Positions 59,392 to 64,000 of a stretch of DNA of 64,000 nucleotides are shown here, piece after piece (positions within the stretch are counted from its first letter, which is position 1; every line of letters begins with the position of its first letter). Origin of the DNA: Cohnella thailandensis (GTDB lineage: Bacteria; Bacillota; Bacilli; Paenibacillales; Paenibacillaceae); the NCBI RefSeq assembly GCF_014212135.1, contig NZ_JACJVQ010000004.1:1-64000 (forward strand), in the 5' to 3' direction. Position numbers and translations under genes: made by a program. Below the pieces are notes generated by a model. That model searched no databases. It saw nothing but the letters and a program-made list of their open reading frames with translations, and was not told the origin of the DNA.

Positions 59392-60384
59392 ATGAATTCT
59401 TGGGTAACCAAAACAATGGTATTGGGTACGGGACTGGCACTGGTGCTGTCCGGTTGCGGCAATAAGAACGAGGAAGCTCAGGCGGACAAAATCAAAGTCG
59501 TCACGACGTTCTATCCGATGTACGAATTCAGCAAGCAAGTGGCGGGAGAACATGCGGACGTCGTAGCGCTTATCCCGTCCGGCGTCGAGCCTCACGATTG
59601 GGAGCCGAGCGCGAAGGACATGGCTGCGATCAAAGAAGCCGACGTGTTCGTTTACAACGGCATCGTGGAGGGCTGGGTAGACGATGCGCTATCGAGCGCG
59701 GCAAACGACGATCGCCTTGTCGTCGAAGCGAGCCAAGGAATTTCGCTGATGGAAGGCGTAGAGGACGGACACGATCACGGGCACGAGGAAGACGCCGAGC
59801 ATGCCGAAGAGGAAGAACATGCGGAGGAAGAGGGGCATGAGGAAGAAGGCCATGACCATGAGTCGGACCCTCACGTCTGGTTAAGTCCGGTATTGGCCCA
59901 GAAGGAGGTTGCTGCGATCCAGGCCGCGCTCGAGCAAGCCGACCCCGCGCATAAGGACGATTATAAGAAAAATGCCGAGGCTTATATCGCCAAACTGAAG
60001 GAACTCGACCAAGAATACCGGGATGGGCTCAAGGAGGTTAACCGCAAGGAATTCGTCACTCAACATGCCGCATTCGGTTACTTAGCCAAGGAATACGGAC
60101 TGACGCAGGTTCCGATCTCCGGCTTGTCGCCCGAACAGGAGCCGTCGCCTGACGAGATGGCCGAGGTTGTCGAGTTCGCCAAGGAACACCAGGTCAAAAC
60201 GATTTTCTTCGAAACGCTGGTCGATCCCAAGGTAGCCCAAGTCGTCGCGGACGAAATCAACGCCAAGACGGACGTTCTCAATCCGCTTGAAGGACTGACG
60301 GACGAGGATCTCAAGAATAATCTGGACTACATCGGCGTTATGAAGCGGAATCTGGAGGCTCTCCAAAAAGCGCTGAACGAATAG
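59392..60384 (+). CDS. znuA: Zinc-binding lipoprotein of the ABC importer
   Basis: A 330-residue cluster A-I substrate-binding protein. Lipobox LSGC (Cys 22); zinc ligands expected at His68 (EPHDW), the His in DPHVWLSP and the His in TQHAAFGYLAKEYGL. A His/Glu-rich loop at about residues 127-160 is typical of high-affinity zinc-specific members. Third gene of the Zur-controlled importer operon. Confidence 0.94.
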   Translation: MNSWVTKTMVLGTGLALVLSGCGNKNEEAQADKIKVVTTFYPMYEFSKQVAGEHADVVALIPSGVEPHDWEPSAKDMAAIKEADVFVYNGIVEGWVDDALSSAANDDRLVVEASQGISLMEGVEDGHDHGHEEDAEHAEEEEHAEEEGHEEEGHDHESDPHVWLSPVLAQKEVAAIQAALEQADPAHKDDYKKNAEAYIAKLKELDQEYRDGLKEVNRKEFVTQHAAFGYLAKEYGLTQVPISGLSPEQEPSPDEMAEVVEFAKEHQVKTIFFETLVDPKVAQVVADEINAKTDVLNPLEGLTDEDLKNNLDYIGVMKRNLEALQKALNE

Positions 60385-60442
60385 TTCCCGATATTCGGAA
60401 GAATCGATAATCGATATACGCTGGGCTCGGCGGAATATAAAT

Positions 60443-60457
60443 TCGTAATAATTACAA
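60443..60457. promoter_or_regulatory. Zur box 3 (first CobW gene)
   Basis: TCGTAATAATTACAA, 14 of 15 to the Zur consensus, 20 bases before the ATG of the first CobW-type gene. Confidence 0.85.
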
Positions 60458-60477
60458 TATGGATTGGAGTCATGTAA

Positions 60478-61650
60478 ATGAATAAAATACCGGTAACCGT
60501 ACTAAGCGGTTATCTGGGCGCCGGCAAAACGACCGTTCTAAACCACGTGTTGAACAACCGGGACGGCCTAAAGGTCGCCGTCATCGTCAACGATCTAAGC
60601 GAAGTCAATATCGATGCGGAGCTCGTAAGGGAAGGCGGCGGGCTATCGAGAACGGAAGAAAAATTGGTCGAGATGTCCAACGGCTGCATCTGCTGCACCC
60701 TTCGGGAGGATTTGCTGCGGGAAGTGGAGAGGCTGGCCCGCGCGGGTCGATTCGATTACATTTTGATCGAATCGACCGGAGTCGGGGAACCGGTTCCGGT
60801 TGCCCAAACCTTCACGTATATGGACGAAGAACAGGGGATCCATCTCACGGAGCTATGCCGGCTCGATTGCATGGTAACCGTAGTCGACGCTTATCGATTC
60901 TGGCATGATTTCTCCTCCGGAGAATCGCTGCTCCAAAGAAACCAGGCCGTTGGCGAGGACGACTCCCGGGATGTCGTGGACTTGCTCATCGATCAGATCG
61001 AATTCTGCGATGTGCTCCTGCTTAACAAATGCGACATGCTCGAGAACGACGAGCTTAATCAACTGGAGGCCGTACTCCGCAAGCTGCAGCCGCGCGCCAA
61101 GCTGATCCGAACCGTTAAGGGGGAGGTCGCCCCCGCGGAGATCCTGAATACCGGATTGTTCAGCTTCGAGGAAGCGAGCCGATCCGCCGGTTGGCAGAAG
61201 GAGCTGGAGAAGCCGGTTCACGTGCCGGAGACCGAAGAGTACGGGATCTCCTCCTTCGTATTCGAGAGAGCGAGACCTTTTCACCCAAGCAGACTGATGG
61301 ATTGGATGGAAAATTGGCCTGCGGAGGTTGTTCGCGCCAAGGGGATCATGTGGGTGGCGACCCGGAACGATATGGGCCACAGCATCAGTCAGGCCGGACC
61401 ATCCATTCAATTCGGTCCTTCCGGCTACTGGTTGGCCGCGCTGCCGGAGGAAGAACAAGAAGCGTACCTGCGTGATGACCCCGAGCTGGGCAAGAACTGG
61501 TCGGAGCCGTTCGGGGATCGAATCAACAAGGTTGTGTTTATCGGCATTGACTTAGATACCGAGCAATTAACCGCTTCGCTCGATGCCTGCTTGTTGACGG
61601 ATGCCGAAATGAGGAGCGATTGGAGCCGGTTTACCGATCCGCTGCCTTAA
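60478..61650 (+). CDS. CobW/ZNG-type zinc-metallochaperone GTPase, paralogue 1
   Basis: A 390-residue G3E GTPase (YciC/ZagA type). Walker [16 protein letters not shown], the zinc-binding CICC motif in [34 protein letters not shown], and the base motif LLNKCDM. The C-terminal CobW domain follows from about residue 260. Such proteins deliver zinc to key enzymes during starvation, using GTP. Its own Zur box and the znu operon upstream place it in the Zur regulon. A close paralogue lies at 63153. Confidence 0.92.
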   Translation: MNKIPVTVLSGYLGAGKTTVLNHVLNNRDGLKVAVIVNDLSEVNIDAELVREGGGLSRTEEKLVEMSNGCICCTLREDLLREVERLARAGRFDYILIESTGVGEPVPVAQTFTYMDEEQGIHLTELCRLDCMVTVVDAYRFWHDFSSGESLLQRNQAVGEDDSRDVVDLLIDQIEFCDVLLLNKCDMLENDELNQLEAVLRKLQPRAKLIRTVKGEVAPAEILNTGLFSFEEASRSAGWQKELEKPVHVPETEEYGISSFVFERARPFHPSRLMDWMENWPAEVVRAKGIMWVATRNDMGHSISQAGPSIQFGPSGYWLAALPEEEQEAYLRDDPELGKNWSEPFGDRINKVVFIGIDLDTEQLTASLDACLLTDAEMRSDWSRFTDPLP

Positions 61651-61690
61651 TCCTAGCCATATCACTGAATTGCCGGGCGGGTGATGACGG

Positions 61691-62140
61691 TTGAATGCCA
61701 GGAAATACGTGGATAGATGTCTGATGGAGCTGTTCAATAACGGGATGCGCGTCACCGAGCAGCGGAAACGAATGCTCTCGCTCGTCGCGAACTCGAAACA
61801 CCCGCAAACCGCCATGGAGCTTTACAGGAAGATGAAGAGAACGTTCCCGGGCCTGAGCTACGAAACGATCTATCTCAACCTCAAACTGTTTATGGACTTG
61901 CGATTTATCGAGACCATTTTATTGGGGAACGAGGTTCGGTACCGGGCCCTCCCAGCCGTTCATGCCCCTCTTGTCCAATACATCTGCATGGATTGCAAGA
62001 AAGCGATTCAGGTTTCCTTCGATCCGTCCCATCCGGCATTTCCGATGCCGGAGCAGTTTAAATCTGTCAATTATAAGCTGGACATATTCGGTTATTGCAG
62101 GGATTGCTGCGATAGGGGAGGGTCTCCGGCCGTGCAATAA
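61691..62140 (+). CDS. zur: Fur-family zinc uptake regulator Zur
   Basis: A 149-residue regulator. The winged helix has LFNNGMRVTEQRKRMLSLVA and GLSYETIYLNLKLFMDLRFI. The structural zinc site is formed by CMDC and CRDC near residues 98 and 138. HAPLVQYICMDC belongs to the sensor site. Start TTG 61691 with GGGTGATGA five bases upstream. Located in the middle of five Zur boxes, so Zur rather than Fur or PerR. Confidence 0.88.
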   Translation: MNARKYVDRCLMELFNNGMRVTEQRKRMLSLVANSKHPQTAMELYRKMKRTFPGLSYETIYLNLKLFMDLRFIETILLGNEVRYRALPAVHAPLVQYICMDCKKAIQVSFDPSHPAFPMPEQFKSVNYKLDIFGYCRDCCDRGGSPAVQ

Positions 62141-62163
62141 GGTTGCTACTGTACGCGCCTTTA

Positions 62164-62178
62164 TCGTAATAATTACGT
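62164..62178. promoter_or_regulatory. Zur box 4 (rpmG-rpsN)
   Basis: TCGTAATAATTACGT, 14 of 15 to the Zur consensus, 57 bases before the L33 gene. Confidence 0.88.
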
Positions 62179-62234
62179 TTTGACCCGATCTGAACAAATA
62201 CAAATCCGCATTTACATGAAGGGAGGCACCGAAC

Positions 62235-62384
62235 ATGAGAGTAACCGTTACCCTTGCTTGTACCGAAACGGGAGATCGAAATTACACGACGACAAAGAAC
62301 AAAAGAACTCACCCGGAGCGCTTGGAGTTAAAGAAATATTGTCCGCGGCTGAAACGCTATACCTTGCATAGAGAAACCCGTTAA
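62235..62384 (+). CDS. rpmG: Ribosomal protein L33, zinc-independent paralogue
   Basis: A 49-residue protein: [20 protein letters not shown], then [20 protein letters not shown] and RYTLHRETR. The two CxxC zinc knuckles of normal L33 are reduced to single Cys (CTET, CPRL), the C-minus form that B. subtilis makes under zinc limitation. Replacing the zinc-bearing copy frees zinc. It directly follows Zur box 4 and precedes the C-minus S14. Confidence 0.94.
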   Translation: MRVTVTLACTETGDRNYTTTKNKRTHPERLELKKYCPRLKRYTLHRETR

Positions 62385-62424
62385 TAGATCATTTTTTCCA
62401 TTAGGAATTGAGGAGGCAAATAGA

Positions 62425-62694
62425 ATGGCCAAAAAATCGAAAGTGGTTAAAGAGCTGAAGAGGCAAGCGACTGTTGCTCATTTCGCGGAGATTCGAAAGC
62501 AACTAAAGGCTAATAAAGATTATGAAGGCTTGAAAAGATTGCCCAGGGACGCATCGCCGACCCGGCTTCATAACCGATGCGAGCTAACGGGGAGACCGCA
62601 TGGGTATCTTCGCAAGTTTAAGGTGTCGCGGATCGCGTTTCGGGAATTGGCTTATAAGGGGCAAATTCCCGGCGTGAAGAAATCCAGCTGGTAA
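62425..62694 (+). CDS. rpsN: Ribosomal protein S14, zinc-independent paralogue
   Basis: An 89-residue long-form S14 (RpsN2/YhzA type): [20 protein letters not shown] and [20 protein letters not shown]. The CxxC-x-CxxC zinc site of short S14 is missing. It substitutes for the zinc S14 during zinc starvation, as in B. subtilis. Cotranscribed with the C-minus L33 under Zur box 4. Confidence 0.95.
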   Translation: MAKKSKVVKELKRQATVAHFAEIRKQLKANKDYEGLKRLPRDASPTRLHNRCELTGRPHGYLRKFKVSRIAFRELAYKGQIPGVKKSSW

Positions 62695-62727
62695 CTTCGG
62701 CAGGTGTCGTTATGAGGAGATGAAGGA

Positions 62728-63060
62728 ATGGATGCCTTTACGGTTCGCAGAATAGAGAAGATTCTTCAATGGTACATCGGTCAAAAGATTCCTCTGCGCA
62801 TGCGTTCGTCCGTTCGATTGGCATACGAGTGGGAAGGAACCAACCTGACTCTTTGCGAGGAAAGACCCGATCAGAGGTATCGAGAATGGATAGGGCTGCC
62901 GATCGTGCAATTTCGCTTCCTGCAGGATAAGTGGCATGTTTATGCGATATCCAAAAAAGGAACGTGGGAGAGTCCGGCAACGATAAAACCGCATGAGGAT
63001 TTCGAACGTCAACTGGAACTGGTGGAGTTGGACCGGGAAGGCATATTCTGGACCGCATGA
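62728..63060 (+). CDS. DUF3024-like protein in the zinc regulon
   Basis: A 110-residue protein: VRRIEKILQWYIGQKIPLRM, RLAYEWEGTNLTLCEERPDQ and LPIVQFRFLQDKWHVYAISK. This resembles the DUF3024 group, function unknown. It follows rpsN by 33 bases and likely shares the Zur-controlled transcript, suggesting a role in zinc-starved cells. Confidence 0.75.
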   Translation: MDAFTVRRIEKILQWYIGQKIPLRMRSSVRLAYEWEGTNLTLCEERPDQRYREWIGLPIVQFRFLQDKWHVYAISKKGTWESPATIKPHEDFERQLELVELDREGIFWTA

Positions 63061-63088
63061 CCCCCATCCGTTTCATGTTGTACATTAG

Positions 63089-63103
63089 TCGTAATAATTA
63101 CGA
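63089..63103. promoter_or_regulatory. Zur box 5 (second CobW gene)
   Basis: TCGTAATAATTACGA is a perfect 15-base match to the Zur consensus, 49 bases before the second CobW-type gene. Confidence 0.93.
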
Positions 63104-63152
63104 TTAAATGAAGCTGATTTTCTATGAAGATACTCATTTGGAGGAATCGATC

Positions 63153-64000
63153 ATGAATCTTCAGGCCCCGGACAACAAAATTCCCGTAACCGTTCTTAGC
63201 GGATATTTAGGCGCAGGGAAAACGACGATATTAAATCACGTGCTTAATAACCGCGACGGATTGAAAGTAGCCGTCATCGTGAATGACCTAAGCGAAGTTA
63301 ACGTCGATGCCGATCTGGTCAGGGACGGCGGAGGTTTGAGCCGCACGGAAGAGAAGCTGGTCGAGATGTCCAACGGCTGCATCTGCTGCACGCTTCGAGA
63401 CGACCTTCTCAAGGAAGTCGAGCGCTTGGCCAAGGAACGGAAGTTCGATTATATCCTTATCGAATCGACCGGCGTCGGAGAACCTCTGCCCGTGGCCCAG
63501 ACGTTCACCTATGTGGATGAGGATCTGGATATCGATTTATCCAAGCTGACCCGCTTGGATTGCATGGTAACCGTCGTAGACGCGTACCACTTCTGGAAGG
63601 ATTACCATACGCGCGAGACCTTGAAGGATCGTAATCAGGAAGCCGGAGAGGACGATATGAGGGGCGTCGTCCATCTGCTGACCGATCAAGTGGAATTCTG
63701 CGACGTGCTCATCATCAACAAATGCGACATGGTCGGCGAAGAAGAGCTGACGAAGCTGGAAACGGCCCTGCGGGCGATGCAGCCTCGCGCCAAGATGATA
63801 CGCGCCACGCACGGCAAGGTCGATCCGAAAGAAATTCTAGATACCCGCTTATTCGATTTCGAAGCCGCGAGCCAATCGGCCGGATGGATTCGAGAGCTGG
63901 AGAAGGATCACCATACGCCGGAGACGGAGGAGTATGGCATTTCTTCGTTCGTCTATCGGAGAAAAATACCGTTCCATCCGGAGAGGCTCCTGAAGTGGGT
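63153..64000 (+). CDS. CobW/ZNG-type zinc-metallochaperone GTPase, paralogue 2 (partial)
   Basis: The first 282 codons of a second G3E GTPase, cut by the window end. It is very similar to the gene at 60478: [20 protein letters not shown], the [13 protein letters not shown] zinc motif, [20 protein letters not shown] and INKCDM. A slightly longer N-terminus ([17 protein letters not shown]). Start ATG 63153 follows TTGGAGGAA. Its box is the best of the five, so it may be the most tightly zinc-repressed. Confidence 0.92.
   Translation, partial: MNLQAPDNKIPVTVLSGYLGAGKTTILNHVLNNRDGLKVAVIVNDLSEVNVDADLVRDGGGLSRTEEKLVEMSNGCICCTLRDDLLKEVERLAKERKFDYILIESTGVGEPLPVAQTFTYVDEDLDIDLSKLTRLDCMVTVVDAYHFWKDYHTRETLKDRNQEAGEDDMRGVVHLLTDQVEFCDVLIINKCDMVGEEELTKLETALRAMQPRAKMIRATHGKVDPKEILDTRLFDFEAASQSAGWIRELEKDHHTPETEEYGISSFVYRRKIPFHPERLLKW

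Overview
The window looks like chromosome of a moderately GC-rich, Gram-positive spore-former relative, most likely a Paenibacillaceae member (Paenibacillus or Cohnella type). The signs are a 5S rRNA followed by ten tRNAs with encoded CCA ends, a SigW/RsiW pair beside the c-di-AMP cyclase operon cdaA-cdaR-glmM, a glmS ribozyme, and a Bacillus-type Zur regulon with zinc-free ribosomal protein paralogues. The genus is inferred from gene content only.

Layout. 1-1202: end of an rRNA operon (23S-5S spacer, 5S) and a ten-tRNA cluster ending at a terminator. 1.5-12.4 kb: core genes, namely PEP carboxylase, sigW-rsiW (with an ECF-type promoter between them), cdaA-cdaR-glmM, then ribozyme-controlled glmS. 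12.4-17.1 kb: an AT-rich accessory island with a broken XRE regulator, two large unrecognised proteins (one with a PD-(D/E)XK-like nuclease core), gene fragments and repeated sequences that may be an old insertion-sequence end. 17.1-19.0 kb: a streptogramin A/B resistance operon (vat, broken by a one-base deletion, and intact vgb) behind a leader that has all the parts of a ribosome-controlled transcription attenuator. 19.0-21.7 kb: an ArsR regulator, a luciferase-like monooxygenase and an MFS exporter, each preceded by the same palindromic operator. 21.8-36.6 kb: small stress, detoxification and metabolism units (HD, VOC and GNAT proteins, PPK2, M3 peptidase, BASS transporter, HxlR/NmrA pair, FGE-like protein, PBP1A, MarR, SnoaL-like protein, membrane-anchored multicopper oxidase).

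37.0-44.2 kb: one eight-gene, GC-rich operon (unknown protein, PHP hydrolase, glycerophosphodiesterase-like protein, LacI regulator, four ABC importer components) that probably takes up and cleaves a phosphodiester-like compound. 44.2-52.2 kb: a rearranged stretch with 52-bp tandem hairpin repeats, a truncated sugar permease between two near-identical terminators, a drug exporter with its TetR, a MerR gene with a nonsense-interrupted NmrA gene, a fragment of a stalk-domain protein, a pair of 73-bp repeats, an IS110-family element sitting at the end of one of them, and a symmetric palindromic repeat array. 52.2-57.6 kb: several regulators and small proteins.

57.6-64.0 kb: a zinc-starvation regulon with five Zur boxes controlling ZnuCBA, two CobW/ZNG-type GTPases (the second cut by the window end), Zur itself, zinc-free L33 and S14, and a DUF3024-like protein. 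Together these import zinc, hand it to client proteins and replace zinc-binding ribosomal proteins when zinc is scarce.
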